From Planctomycetota bacterium (lineage in GTDB: Bacteria > Planctomycetota > UBA1135 > GCA-002686595): a stretch of 38,557 nt of DNA. Under the pieces are notes generated by a model that saw only the letters and a list, made by a program, of their open reading frames with translations, searched no databases and was not told the DNA's origin. The stretch covers positions 1 to 38,557 of the forward strand of contig JACRIO010000093.1 in the NCBI GenBank assembly GCA_016220035.1, written 5' to 3'. Made by a program: the position numbers and the translations under genes. Shown here piece after piece: positions 24,262-34,450 of this stretch; within the stretch, counting starts at the first letter, position 1; each line of letters starts with the position of its first letter.

Positions 24262-24505
24262 TCTCGAGGAACAGCGCGTCCGCGCTGGGCACGGGGAACG
24301 GGAGTCCATCTTCCTGGAGGCCTTCGAGGTGCAGCGCGAGCGCTGCACCCATCCTGCGCAGGACCAACGCTCGCGTCTTCCCCGTCGCGACGCACCCGGG
24401 GACGTCAGGTGAATGCGCGCGGTAGCCCGACCGCGCGCGCTCGAGCACGACGAGGTAGCGCAGGGACTTCGCCTTCGGACGCGCGCGACGCTTCGAAGGG
24501 CTCAT
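24248..24505 (-). CDS. Solo HicB-like antitoxin-family protein
   Basis: An 85-aa protein with the HicB partial RNase H-like fold: RYLVVLERARSGYRAHSPDVPGCVATGKT, then the helix ALVLRRMGAALALHLEGLQEDGLPFPVPSA. It has a basic N-terminus (SPSKRRARPKAKS) but no C-terminal DNA-binding domain. HicB normally neutralises the mRNA-cleaving toxin HicA, encoded next to it. No HicA-like gene (short protein with a GSH motif) is found on either side: upstream is the aldehyde dehydrogenase gene and downstream the lipoprotein gene. Its ATG overlaps the dehydrogenase TGA as ATGA (24502-24505), which suggests translational coupling. It is probably an orphan HicB-fold protein rather than a working toxin-antitoxin module. 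Confidence 0.8.
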   Translation of the reverse strand: MSPSKRRARPKAKSLRYLVVLERARSGYRAHSPDVPGCVATGKTRALVLRRMGAALALHLEGLQEDGLPFPVPSADALFLEITSG

Positions 24506-26049
24506 CCGAACTGGATCCCCTGCGCCAGCGGCAGCTCGCGCGTGCCGTTGATCGTGTTCGTCTGGCGGCGCATGTAGGCCTTCCATGCGTCGCTGCCGGA
24601 TTCGCGGCCGCCGCCCGTGTCCTTCTCGCCGCCGAACGCGCCGCCGATCTCGGCGCCGCTCGTGCCGATGTTCACGTTCGCGATGCCGCAGTCGGAGCCC
24701 GTCGTCGAGAGGAAGCGCTCGGCGTTGAGCACGTCGCGCGAGAAGATCGCCGACGCCAGGCCCTGCGGCACGCCGTTGTGTTTCGCGATCGCCTCGTCGA
24801 GGCCTTTCACACGGACGAGGTAGAGGATCGGCGCGAAGGTCTCCTTCTGCACGCACGCGTACTCGTTCTCGGCGCGCACGATCGCGGGCCGCACGAAGTG
24901 GCCCTTCTTGAGCTTGCCGGGGAGCGCGAGCACCTCGCCGCCGTAAACGACCTTGCCGCCCGCCTTCTTCGCGAGCGCGAGCGCCGCCTGCATGTTGTCG
25001 ACGGCGACTTGGTCGATCAGCGGGCCGCACAACGTCCCCTTCTTCATCGGGTCGCCGATCGGGATGCCGGCGTAGGCCTTCACGAGCCGCTGCTCGAGCT
25101 CGCTCGCGACCTTCTCGTGCACGAGGACGCGCCGCGTCGTCGTGCAGCGCTGGCCGGCCGTCCCCACCGAGCCGAAGACGATCGAGCGCAGCGCCATGTC
25201 GAGGTCCGCGTCGTCCATCACCACGATCGCGTTGTTGCCGCCGCACTCGAGGATCGCTTTCGCGAAGCGCGCGCCGAGGCGCGACGCGACGTGTTTCCCG
25301 ACCTCGGACGAGCCCGTGAACGACACGAGCGGGAGGCGCGGGTCGTCGACCAGGCGCTGCGCGACGTCCTGGTTGGTCCCGATGCAGAGCGTCGCGAGCG
25401 CGCCGAAGCCCTCCTCTTCGAGCACGCCGCGGCACACGTTGGTCATCGCGATCGCGGTCAGCGGCGCCTTGGGCGACGGCTTCCACACGCACGCGTCGCC
25501 GCACACGAACGCGAGCATCGCGTTCCACGCCCAGACCGCCGCGGGGAAGTTGAACGCCGTCACGACGCCGACCACGCCGAGCGGATGCCACTGCTCGCGC
25601 ATCGCGTGCCCGGGGCGTTCGCTCGGCATCGTGAGGCCGTAGAGCATGCGCGACTGCCCCACCGCGAAGTCCGCGATGTCGATCGCCTCCTGCACCTCGC
25701 CGAGGCCTTCCTGGAGGATTTTCCCGACCTCGAGCGTCACGAGCTTCCCGAGCGCGTCCTTCTTCACGCGCAGCTCGTTCCCAATGCGCCGCACGAGCTC
25801 GCCGCGCTTGGGCGCGGGGACGGTGCGCCAGCGCTCGAAGGCTTCCACCGCGGCGGCGACGCACGCCTCGTACTCCTTCGCGGTGGCCTGCCTCACGGTT
25901 CCGAGCAACTCGCCGGTCGCGGGGTTGCGGCTCTCGAGCTCGGGGCCCGAGGTCTTCAGCCAGCGGCCGGCGTAAGCGCCGGAGTGCGGCCCGTCGATGC
26001 CGAGTTCACGGAGGACGTCGTTCGTGGAGGCGTTCGCGGTGGTCGTCAT
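24502..26049 (-). CDS. ALDH7-type aldehyde dehydrogenase (alpha-aminoadipic semialdehyde dehydrogenase-like)
   Basis: A 515-aa NAD(P)-dependent aldehyde dehydrogenase. The catalytic Cys302 lies in GTAGQRCTTTRR and the general base Glu268 in ILECGGNNAI; FTGSSEVG marks the cofactor site. The segments VVTAFNFPAAVWAWN and NIGTSGAEIGGAFGGEKDTGGGRE are typical of the ALDH7 subfamily. Members oxidise alpha-aminoadipic semialdehyde (piperideine-6-carboxylate) in lysine breakdown, or betaine and lipid-derived aldehydes. It is about 14 kb from the box genes and does not look like the BoxD/PaaZ-type dehydrogenase, so I do not link it to benzoate. The ATG at 26049 starts a normal-length N-terminus. The stop overlaps the downstream hicB-like start. 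Confidence 0.92.
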   Translation of the reverse strand: MTTTANASTNDVLRELGIDGPHSGAYAGRWLKTSGPELESRNPATGELLGTVRQATAKEYEACVAAAVEAFERWRTVPAPKRGELVRRIGNELRVKKDALGKLVTLEVGKILQEGLGEVQEAIDIADFAVGQSRMLYGLTMPSERPGHAMREQWHPLGVVGVVTAFNFPAAVWAWNAMLAFVCGDACVWKPSPKAPLTAIAMTNVCRGVLEEEGFGALATLCIGTNQDVAQRLVDDPRLPLVSFTGSSEVGKHVASRLGARFAKAILECGGNNAIVVMDDADLDMALRSIVFGSVGTAGQRCTTTRRVLVHEKVASELEQRLVKAYAGIPIGDPMKKGTLCGPLIDQVAVDNMQAALALAKKAGGKVVYGGEVLALPGKLKKGHFVRPAIVRAENEYACVQKETFAPILYLVRVKGLDEAIAKHNGVPQGLASAIFSRDVLNAERFLSTTGSDCGIANVNIGTSGAEIGGAFGGEKDTGGGRESGSDAWKAYMRRQTNTINGTRELPLAQGIQFG

Positions 26050-26147
26050 GGTGCGCAGGAGGATAGGGAGCACGCCCCGCGCGCGCCACGGCGCCGCTGC
26101 GAGCAGGGCTCTTCCACCCATGCCCGATCCGGTACGCTTCCCCGCGC

Positions 26148-27470
26148 ATGTCCCGCGCCACACCGCGTCCGCCGCGCCGCACGGCCCGGCGCCTCCTGCT
26201 CGTGCTCGCGAGCGTACTCCTCGGCGCCGTGATCGCGGAACTCGGCCTGCGCGTCGTGCTGCGTCTCCGCGGCGAGCCGTGGAGCGTCGAAGCGGCGGAA
26301 GCACGCGTGCGCGGCCTCGCGACGTCGATGCAGGCGAGCCTGCCCGATCCGGAAGCGCGCCCCGCCGCGCCGAGCGCGGAGGAGACGCACATCCTCTCGC
26401 CGTACTACGGCGTCGAGCGCGAAACCGACGCGCTCGAGCTCGAGCGCCAGGCGCAGGCCTTTCGCTCCGGCGCGTACGACGACGCGTTCGTCGTGGTGAC
26501 GCTCGGCGGGTCGGTGTGCGCGCTCACGTTCAACGAGCAGCACGCGCGTGTCCGCGCGGCGATCGCGGCCGATCCGCGCTTCGCGGGCCGGCGGGTGGAG
26601 GTCGTCAACCAGGGCCGCGGCGGCTTCAAGGCGCCGCAGCAGGCGACACTCTTCGTCTATCTGCTCGCGCTCGGCTGGCGACCCGACGCCGTGATCGAGG
26701 TCGACGGCTTCAACGAGGTCGCCGTCGCGAACAGCAACTGGAAGAGCGGCGTGCACCCGGTGCACCCGATGTGGGGCTACTGGAGCGTGCTCGCGACGGG
26801 CACGTCCGACCACGGGCGCGAGCTCCTGCTCGCGGGCGAGTGCGTCGCGCTCTCGAAGGAGGGCGTCGTGTGCGCGGAGGAGTTGCTCGGGAACGGCACG
26901 CTCACGAGCGCGCTCCTCGGGCGCTTCGGGCTGCGGCGGCTCGCGCGCCTCCAGTCGGAATGGGCGGCGGCACAGACGCGGCTCGCCCAGTACTACCTCG
27001 AACAACCCGGCGCGCGCATCGCGCGCGGCCCCGCGTTCGCCGCGGACGAGGAAGGCGCCTTCCGCCAGTTCGTCGCGACGTGGTCGGAGAACTCACGCGC
27101 GCTCGCGGCGCTGTGCGCCGAGCACGGGATCGCGTACCTCCACGTCTTGCAGCCGACGATCCACGACGAGGGCTCGAAGCCGTTGACGCCGGACGAGCTC
27201 GCGAGCGCGGACGGCCCGAAGCCGTGGATGAAGGGCGCGAAGCTGGGCTACCCGATGCTGCGCGAGGCCGGCCGCGCGCTCCTCGAGGACGGCGTCGCGT
27301 TCGAGGACCTCTCGCTGCTCTTCCGCGACTTCCGCGAGCCGACCTACTTCGACATGTGCCACTTCCGCGGGAATGGGCAGGAGCTGTTCGCCGACGCGAT
27401 CGTGAAGGCGTTCCTCGCGCGCCTGCCGAAGGAGCTGCCGCCGCGGCGGACCTGGAAGCGGGCGCGCTGA
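26148..27470 (+). CDS. Membrane-anchored SGNH-hydrolase-like protein with GGS in place of GDS
   Basis: A 440-aa protein with one N-terminal membrane segment (about residues 15-36, RLLLVLASVLLGAVIAELGL) and an extracytoplasmic domain. The expected SGNH block I reads VTLGGSVCA (Ser122, Gly replacing Asp). VVNQGRGGFKAPQQ fits block II (Gly), VIEVDGFNEV fits block III (Asn189), and YFDMCHFRGNGQ gives a C-terminal Asp402/His405 pair. This pattern matches SGNH-like proteins common in Planctomycetes, which may act on surface glycans. Substrate unknown. It is divergent from the ALDH gene (98-nt gap) and converges on the 359-aa membrane protein gene. A second, different SGNH protein is encoded at 16088-17176. 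Confidence 0.8.
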   Translation: MSRATPRPPRRTARRLLLVLASVLLGAVIAELGLRVVLRLRGEPWSVEAAEARVRGLATSMQASLPDPEARPAAPSAEETHILSPYYGVERETDALELERQAQAFRSGAYDDAFVVVTLGGSVCALTFNEQHARVRAAIAADPRFAGRRVEVVNQGRGGFKAPQQATLFVYLLALGWRPDAVIEVDGFNEVAVANSNWKSGVHPVHPMWGYWSVLATGTSDHGRELLLAGECVALSKEGVVCAEELLGNGTLTSALLGRFGLRRLARLQSEWAAAQTRLAQYYLEQPGARIARGPAFAADEEGAFRQFVATWSENSRALAALCAEHGIAYLHVLQPTIHDEGSKPLTPDELASADGPKPWMKGAKLGYPMLREAGRALLEDGVAFEDLSLLFRDFREPTYFDMCHFRGNGQELFADAIVKAFLARLPKELPPRRTWKRAR

Positions 27471-27489
27471 GAGCGCACACGATCGGCAT

Positions 27490-28569
27490 TCAATGCGTGT
27501 CGAGGACGCGCTGCGCGTGCTCCCTCAGCATGCGAAGGAGCTCCGCGCACTGAGGCGCGTCGATCGTGGCCTGCGTCAGCGTCGCCGCCGCCGCTTTCCC
27601 GAACCGCGGATCGTCGAGCACGCGTGCGAGGAGCTCGAACGCGGGACGACAGTCGCCGCCCGGCCACGCGCCGCGATCGAGCGCGAGGAAGCTCGCGCAG
27701 AGACTACCGAGCCGGACGTCCCCGGGGAGCGTCGTCGAGCGGAGGAGCGACTCCATGTACTCGAGCCGCCGCGCGGCGTCCTTCTCGACGACGAGCGCGA
27801 CCGCCGCAGCGCGCTCGATCTGGCGCGCACTCCCACCCAGGCACCCACGACCACCCTCGGCGACGAGGTGCAACGCGACCGGGTCGCCATCTGTGGCGAA
27901 GAGCTCGAGGAGCTGCACCGGACCGTCGCTGCGCTCGGGGTCGAACATCTCGCGCGCCGTCATCGACGCGAGCACGCGCTGCGCCCACGCTGGATCGGCG
28001 AGACGCGCAGCGCGGAACGCATCGAGCAGGATGCACGTTTCCCGCAGGCTCGGGCACGCGGCCTGGAAGCGCGCGATCCAGGGCCAGAACGCGCGCGAGT
28101 CGAGGTGCACGCAGACCGCGCCCAGCGTGCGCCCTTCGAACGTCGGAGTGGCGGCGCCGGTGCAGAGTGCATCCGCGACCGCCTCGGGGTTGGGGACACC
28201 GTCATGCGCGAGCGCACGATCGAGGCACTCGAGGCGCGCGGCGAGCGCGGCGTCACCCTCGAAACACGCGCGCCATGCATCCGGGGGCGGCGCGACGCGA
28301 TCGTGATCCGGAACATCCGCTGTCAGGGGCGCTCGCCGCGCGTCTTCCCGGCCCTGCAGCCCCGCCGTCCTGCGCTCCGCAAGTGGAGCACGCACCGCAG
28401 CATGCTCGCGCGCGTCCGCGGCAGCGTGCTCGCTCGGGTTCGGCGCCTGGAAGGACTCCGGCGCCACGGCGAGCAGCCAGATCCCGATCAAGGCGAGGAT
28501 CAGGACGACGACGACTGCCCACCGACCGATGCGGCGGTGGGACGGCTCGCGTCGGGAGCGCGCGTCCAC
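27490..28569 (-). CDS. Single-pass membrane protein of unknown function
   Basis: A 359-aa protein with a basic cytoplasmic N-terminus (DARSRREPSHRRIGR), one membrane helix (about residues 17-36, RWAVVVVLILALIGIWLLAV) and a Cys-containing, alpha-helical outer part. The outer part includes the spaced Cys residues in AWRACFEGD, ARLECLDRAL, DALCTGA, LGAVCVHL, AACPSLRETC and APQCAELL, which could form disulfides. The helices look like short repeated two-helix units, but I cannot name a family. The start is GTG at 28567-28569, only 4 nt after the stop of the acetylesterase gene upstream, so the two genes are probably one operon. Function unknown. Confidence 0.7.
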   Translation of the reverse strand: MDARSRREPSHRRIGRWAVVVVLILALIGIWLLAVAPESFQAPNPSEHAAADAREHAAVRAPLAERRTAGLQGREDARRAPLTADVPDHDRVAPPPDAWRACFEGDAALAARLECLDRALAHDGVPNPEAVADALCTGAATPTFEGRTLGAVCVHLDSRAFWPWIARFQAACPSLRETCILLDAFRAARLADPAWAQRVLASMTAREMFDPERSDGPVQLLELFATDGDPVALHLVAEGGRGCLGGSARQIERAAAVALVVEKDAARRLEYMESLLRSTTLPGDVRLGSLCASFLALDRGAWPGGDCRPAFELLARVLDDPRFGKAAAATLTQATIDAPQCAELLRMLREHAQRVLDTH

Positions 28570-28573
28570 GGCG

Positions 28574-30562
28574 TCACTCGACCCAGTCGTCGCTCCGGAA
28601 CGACGACGCCGGCAGGCCCGCGGAGTTGAACAGCGCGCCGAGGTCGGACGCGTGGAAGGCGTAGCGCACGGCGATCGGCGTCGGGACCTCGGGTGAGCTC
28701 ACGACGAGCGCCGCGCCGTCGACGCGCGCGTTCGCGGGGTGGAACACGCGGTCCGCGCCGGCGAGTTCGAACAGCGCGTCCTTCGTCGGGCGCAGTTCGA
28801 GCCCTTGTGCGTCGTCGAGGTGGACACGAACGGAAGCGCCCTCGAGCGTGAGCGCGCGAAAGCTCGGTCCGCGGTCGACGATCTCCTCGCGGCCGTACAC
28901 GCGGCGCAGCGCGGTGCGCGCGAGGCGTTCGCCGACGCTCTGCTTGTCGCGCGGATGGATGTCGTCCTTCTCGCCGACGTCCATGGTGACCGCGACGCAA
29001 GTGTTCGCGAGCTTCAACGCGCAGAGCTGCGCCGCGCGCAGGCGCGCCGCCTCGCCGCGGTCGCCGTCGTAACGGAAGGGCGCGATCTGCACGAAGTGGA
29101 ACGGCAGCTCGGGCGAGCGGAACGCGGCGCGCCAGTCCTCGATCAGCGCGGGGAAGAGCGTCTCGTACTGCTGCGCGCGGCCCACGTTGGCCTCGCCCTG
29201 GTACCAGATCACGCCGGCGAAGCTCGCGCGGCGCAGCGGGTCGATCATCCCGTGGAAGAGCGAGCTCGGCATCCACGGAGACAGCGCCTCGGTGCTCGGG
29301 AACGCGCCGAGCGTGCTCATCGGCGTTCCAGCGCGGAGCTCCCACGTCCCGGCGAGTGCCTGACCCTGGCCCGAAACGACGTCGCGCGGGCGCAGCTCGA
29401 AACCGCGCGCGTCGCCGGTCATCCCGCCTGCTCCGCCCGTGTCGACGACGCGGAGCGCGAGTTCCAACTGCGGAAAGCTGCGCTGCGTGAGCGCCGCCGG
29501 CACGACGTAGTGGCGCGCTTCGTTCCAGTGCCCCATCGCGTGCGTGCGGCCGACCACGACGCCGTCGACGAAGGCCGTGTCCATGTCGTCGATCGCGCCG
29601 AGATCGAGCAGGAGCTCCTTCCCTTCCCACTCCTTCGGCAGCGTCACGAAGCGCCGACACCACGCGACGCCGTCGAAACCCGCGAGCGCGCCGCTCCACA
29701 GCCCGGGCACCGCCTGCTCGCGCCAATCCGCGGCCTTCGTCTTCGCGAGGGCGCTCACGGGCTCCTGCGCATCGAGCTTCGTCCACCACGCCGCCTGCGC
29801 GCGCAACGCCGCCGCGGCGCCCTCGCCCGGGTGCTCGCGTTCGCGCCGCACCTTCGCGAGCGCCTCCGCGAAACCGCCGTGCCGCTCGATCGCCTCCTCG
29901 GTCATCCACGCCTCGGCCGGCGTGCCGCCCCAGTCCGCGGTGACGAGCCCGATCGGCACGCCGAGCTCGTCGTGCAGGCGTTTCCCGAAGAAGAACGCCG
30001 TGGCCGAGAAGCGCGCGACCGAGTCGGGCGTCGCGACCTTCCACGCGCCCTCGACGTCCTCCTCGGCGCGCGCGGAGATCGCGTTCCGCACGTCGAAGAG
30101 GCGCATGCGCGGCAAGTCCGCGCGCGCGGCCTCCGCCCTCCAGTCCTTCACGCCGCCGAACCCGCCCGGCACGTCGCCGACCCACATCTCCATGTTCGAC
30201 TGGCCCGAGCCGAGCCACACCTCGCCGACGAGGACGTCCTCGATGCGCTTCGACTCGCCGTTCGAGCGCACGTCGAGCGTGAACGGCCCACCCGCGGCCG
30301 GCGTGCGCACGCTCGCGAGCCAGCGTCCGTCGGCGCGCGTCGACGTGCGCGCGACGCTCGTGCTCCAGCTCGGCGCGACCTCGACCGAAGCGCCCGGCGC
30401 GCTCCAACCCCACACCTGCACGTCGCGTTCGCGCTGCAGGACCATGTGGTCGGCGACGAAGCTCGGCAGGCGCAGCGCGGGCGCGGGCGGCGCGGCTTCG
30501 GGGACCGGCGCGGGGCGCGCGCACGCGGCGAGGAGGAAAAGGAGCACGGTTCGGCGATGCAT
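28574..30562 (-). CDS. Sialate O-acetylesterase-like lipoprotein (SASA family)
   Basis: A 662-aa protein with a lipoprotein signal (LLFLLAAC, lipidated Cys14). Residues about 30-110 form a beta-sandwich domain (PSFVADHMVLQRERDVQVWGW). The SGNH-type catalytic domain then starts with VWLGSGQSNMEM (nucleophile Ser122) and ends with EKDDIHPRDK (Asp533, His536). A jelly-roll insertion lies between (VAWCRRFVTLPKEWEGKELLLDLGAIDDMDTAFVDG). The second half of the catalytic domain has VIWYQGEANVG. These enzymes remove acetyl groups from sialic acids or plant polysaccharides (xylan, pectin) and are frequent in Planctomycetes. The likely location is outer surface or periplasm. ATG at 30562 gives the lipobox. 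Followed after 4 nt by the membrane protein gene. Confidence 0.92.
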   Translation of the reverse strand: MHRRTVLLFLLAACARPAPVPEAAPPAPALRLPSFVADHMVLQRERDVQVWGWSAPGASVEVAPSWSTSVARTSTRADGRWLASVRTPAAGGPFTLDVRSNGESKRIEDVLVGEVWLGSGQSNMEMWVGDVPGGFGGVKDWRAEAARADLPRMRLFDVRNAISARAEEDVEGAWKVATPDSVARFSATAFFFGKRLHDELGVPIGLVTADWGGTPAEAWMTEEAIERHGGFAEALAKVRREREHPGEGAAAALRAQAAWWTKLDAQEPVSALAKTKAADWREQAVPGLWSGALAGFDGVAWCRRFVTLPKEWEGKELLLDLGAIDDMDTAFVDGVVVGRTHAMGHWNEARHYVVPAALTQRSFPQLELALRVVDTGGAGGMTGDARGFELRPRDVVSGQGQALAGTWELRAGTPMSTLGAFPSTEALSPWMPSSLFHGMIDPLRRASFAGVIWYQGEANVGRAQQYETLFPALIEDWRAAFRSPELPFHFVQIAPFRYDGDRGEAARLRAAQLCALKLANTCVAVTMDVGEKDDIHPRDKQSVGERLARTALRRVYGREEIVDRGPSFRALTLEGASVRVHLDDAQGLELRPTKDALFELAGADRVFHPANARVDGAALVVSSPEVPTPIAVRYAFHASDLGALFNSAGLPASSFRSDDWVE

Positions 30563-30600
30563 GCGGGACCTCGTGGGTTCGACGCGGGACGATAGCGCGG

Positions 30601-30783
30601 GAGGGGTTCGAGTTCGCGCTCGATTCCGCGCGCGCAACGAGCGGTGAAGTGCTGTGCGAGCTCGAGGTCATCGGCGCCGACCTCGCGAGCCACGCCTACG
30701 ACGCGCTCCTCGGCCGCGACGTGCTCGGTCGCGCGGTGCTCGTCCACACGGGCGAGCTCGACAGCTTCTCGCACGCATTCTGA
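30601..30783 (+). pseudogene. C-terminal fragment of a retropepsin-like aspartyl protease
   Basis: Frame 1 is open here and ends in TGA at 30781-30783. It reads EFALDSARATSGEVLC, then ELEVIGADLASHAYDALLGRDVLGRAVLVHTGELDSFSHAF, with no plausible start. DALLGRDVLGRAVLVHTG followed by a terminal F-S-x-x-F matches the end of small bacterial retropepsin-like aspartyl proteases, which close with a (L/I)GRD-(V/L)L strand. The first catalytic Asp-(T/S)-Gly region is missing, and the upstream DNA is the start of the divergent acetylesterase gene. It therefore looks like a 5'-truncated remnant. Moderate confidence because it is short. Confidence 0.5.
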
Positions 30784-30866
30784 GCTCGTTTTCGGCTCCG
30801 GATCGCGTACCCCGGGTCCGGACGATCGACGCCCCGCGACCGCGCCGCTATCTTGTTCGCCCTCTC

Positions 30867-32537
<1,671 letters not shown>

Positions 32538-32551
32538 CGCGCTGCCCACCG

Positions 32552-33139
32552 ATGAACGGCCCGCGGCTCTACACGACCGAGGAGCTCGTGTTCGCGCCCG
32601 AGGTGGCGCTCGCGCGCGCGATCCTCGCGAGTTACGTGCCGTGGAACGCTGCACAGCGCGCGGAGAGGGAGCGCATGCTGCGCTTCGTCGACGAGCACCC
32701 GGAGGACGCGCACCAGCGCACGCTCCTCGTCGGCCATCTCACGGCGTCCGCCCTCGTCATCGACTCCACCGGCGAGCGCGCGCTGCTCACCCACCACAAG
32801 AAACTCGGCCGCTGGCTCCAACTCGGCGGCCACTGCGACGGCGACGCGAACCTGCCCGGCGTCGCGCTGCGCGAGTGCATCGAGGAGAGCGGCATCGCGG
32901 GCCTCGCGATCGACCCCGTGCCGCTCGACCTCGACGTGCACGTGATCCCCGCGCGCAAGGACGAGCCCGAGCACCTGCACCTCGACACGCGCTTTCTCGT
33001 GCACGCGCCGACGGACGCGCGCGAGGTCCTCAGCGACGAGTCGATCGCGCTGCGTTGGTTCCGCCCCGAGGAGCTCGCGACGATCCCGACGGACGATTCG
33101 GTCCACCGCCTCTTCGAGCGGGCATTTCGCGCGCACTGA
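32552..33139 (+). CDS. Nudix hydrolase
   Basis: A 195-aa protein whose C-terminal two thirds form a Nudix fold. The Nudix box runs from LGGHCDGDANLPGVALREC into IEESGI, with the helix residues R-E-x-x-E-E-S-G that bind catalytic metal. The first Glu of the canonical G-x5-E is not conserved, as in the GGHxxGD subgroup. It probably hydrolyses a nucleoside diphosphate derivative in the cytoplasm; substrate unknown. Residues 1-60 are an extra helical region. It starts 14 nt after ettA and converges on the membrane protein gene at 33148 with an 8-nt gap. Confidence 0.88.
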   Translation: MNGPRLYTTEELVFAPEVALARAILASYVPWNAAQRAERERMLRFVDEHPEDAHQRTLLVGHLTASALVIDSTGERALLTHHKKLGRWLQLGGHCDGDANLPGVALRECIEESGIAGLAIDPVPLDLDVHVIPARKDEPEHLHLDTRFLVHAPTDAREVLSDESIALRWFRPEELATIPTDDSVHRLFERAFRAH

Positions 33140-33147
33140 CCCGCGCT

Positions 33148-33609
33148 TCACCGCGCGGCGCGCGCCAAGGTCCAGATCGGGAGCGGCACGCAGCGCACGA
33201 AGACGAGCGCGCCCAACGGCGCGTAGGCCGTGACGGGGAGCGCGGACTCGAGCGCTTGGAGGCCGCCGCCGAGCGCCGTGGCGCCGAGCATGCCCGTCGC
33301 GGCGCCGTAGCCGATCGCGAAGACGAAGATCAGCGCGGGCACGAGCCGGCGCGGCCAGAGGCAGAGGAGCGCGGGCACGACGAACAGGAGTCCGCACGCA
33401 GCGCCCATCCCCCACAGCTTCGGGTCGGCGAGGAACCACTCGGTGCGCGCGCCGCGTTCCCAAGGCGCCGGCTCGTAGGCACCGACGGAGCGCCTCGGGA
33501 GCGCCATGAGGAAGAACACCCACAGCCAGCATCCCGTCGAACCTGCGATCGTCGCGAGGACGATTGCGAGGACGCGCGCGAGGCCGGTCGGTTCCTTCAG
33601 CGTCTTCAT
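33148..33609 (-). CDS. Four-helix membrane protein, paralogue 2 of a tandem pair
   Basis: A 153-aa protein with about four membrane helices (residues about 12-36, 67-86, 90-115 and 122-142). It shares a layout and identical short runs with the gene just upstream on the minus strand: the N-terminal LAIVLA...GS-GCW-W, GxxCGxLxxxPAxxCLWxRRLxPAL, FVxxxGYxAAT and VRCVPLPxWT. Its ATG overlaps the upstream stop (ATGA, 33606-33609), so the two are translationally coupled. No family recognised; a heteromeric membrane complex is a reasonable guess. Confidence 0.7.
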   Translation of the reverse strand: MKTLKEPTGLARVLAIVLATIAGSTGCWLWVFFLMALPRRSVGAYEPAPWERGARTEWFLADPKLWGMGAACGLLFVVPALLCLWPRRLVPALIFVFAIGYGAATGMLGATALGGGLQALESALPVTAYAPLGALVFVRCVPLPIWTLARAAR

Positions 33610-34043
33610 CGTGAACTCCTCGTCCACATCGGGAGCGGCACGCAGCGCACGATGAGGAGCGCGCCGAGGGTCGCGATGGCCGTGGCCGCCATCGCGTACA
33701 GGAGGTGGAAGCCGCGGTCCGCATTCACGAGCAGGATCGACGCCGTCGCGGCGGCGTAGCCCACGCACAGCACGAAGGCGAGCGCCGGCGCGAGACGCCG
33801 CGACCAGAGACATGCAACCGCGGGCAACGCGAGGAGGATCCCGCACTCGGCGCCGAACAACCAAACCTCGGGGCGCACGAGCGCCCAGGCGCTCCCCGCT
33901 CCCATCGATTCTCCGCCGAACGACAAGAGCACGGACGCCCAGATCCAGCAGCCGATCGAGCCCATCACGGACGCGAGCACGATCGCGAGGAAGCGCGCGA
34001 GCGGGTTCGCGCTCTGCATCGCCGAGTTCGAGTGCCGCTCCAT
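33606..34043 (-). CDS. Four-helix membrane protein, paralogue 1 of a tandem pair
   Basis: A 145-aa protein with about four membrane helices: ARFLAIVLASVMGSIGCWIW, LFGAECGILLALPAVACLW, LAPALAFVLCVGYAAATASIL and YAMAATAIATLGALLIV. Both members of the pair end in the same VRCVPLPxWT motif. The ATG at 34043 (MERHSNS) is chosen over a TTG at 34052 in the same frame. It follows the YedF-like gene by 25 nt and overlaps the next gene by 4 nt. Function unknown. Confidence 0.7.
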   Translation of the reverse strand: MERHSNSAMQSANPLARFLAIVLASVMGSIGCWIWASVLLSFGGESMGAGSAWALVRPEVWLFGAECGILLALPAVACLWSRRLAPALAFVLCVGYAAATASILLVNADRGFHLLYAMAATAIATLGALLIVRCVPLPMWTRSSR

Positions 34044-34068
34044 GCGATTCAACCTCGCGGCCGGGACG

Positions 34069-34395
34069 TCAGAGCGTGATCACCTTCGCCGCGCGGTCGA
34101 GTTCGCTGAGGATCGTGTCCATGTCGGACACCTTGCCTGCTGCGGGCGTGATACCGAAGTGCGCGAGGCACGTTCCGCACGGGACGAGGTCGACGCCGCG
34201 CTCCCCCGGCATCCGAAGCTCCGCGAGCACGGATGAGTCCTGCGCGACGAGCTTCACGCCCGAGTTGAGCAGCACGATCGCCTCGAACCCGCCGAGCGCG
34301 ATCGACTTTTCGAGGAACGTGCCGAGGAGCTTCTGACCGAGGGCCCGGTCGCCGTGGCGCATCGGGTCCTGGCTCAGGACGACGACGGAGTGCAT
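34069..34395 (-). CDS. DsrE/YedF-like small protein with CxxC
   Basis: A 108-aa cytoplasmic protein of the DsrE/DsrF-like fold. It opens with a strand (HSVVVLSQDPMRHGD), has a helix with ALGQKLLGTFLEKSIALG, the strand EAIVLLNSGVKLVAQ, and the Cys pair VPCGTCLAHFGI (Cys73, Cys76). This matches the C-terminal domain of YedF, tied to selenium or sulfur-carrier chemistry, but without the TusA-like N-terminal domain. Likely role: persulfide or redox chemistry; inferred. It follows the sirtuin gene by 55 nt on the same strand. Confidence 0.8.
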   Translation of the reverse strand: MHSVVVLSQDPMRHGDRALGQKLLGTFLEKSIALGGFEAIVLLNSGVKLVAQDSSVLAELRMPGERGVDLVPCGTCLAHFGITPAAGKVSDMDTILSELDRAAKVITL

Positions 34396-34450
34396 GGCGC
34401 GAGTGTCGCACCGCGCGGAGCCTTCGTCACTACGCTCGCCGGAGCACCGC

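Noticed and set aside
24502-26049. Assignment of the aldehyde dehydrogenase as BoxD of the benzoate pathway
   Set aside because: Motifs (NIGTSGAEIGGAFGGEKDTGGG) are of the ALDH7 subfamily, and the gene is about 14 kb from boxCB.
30784-30866. A promoter for ettA with TATCTT at 30849-30854
   Set aside because: The hexamer lies only 12 nt before the ATG and no -35 is seen at the right distance.
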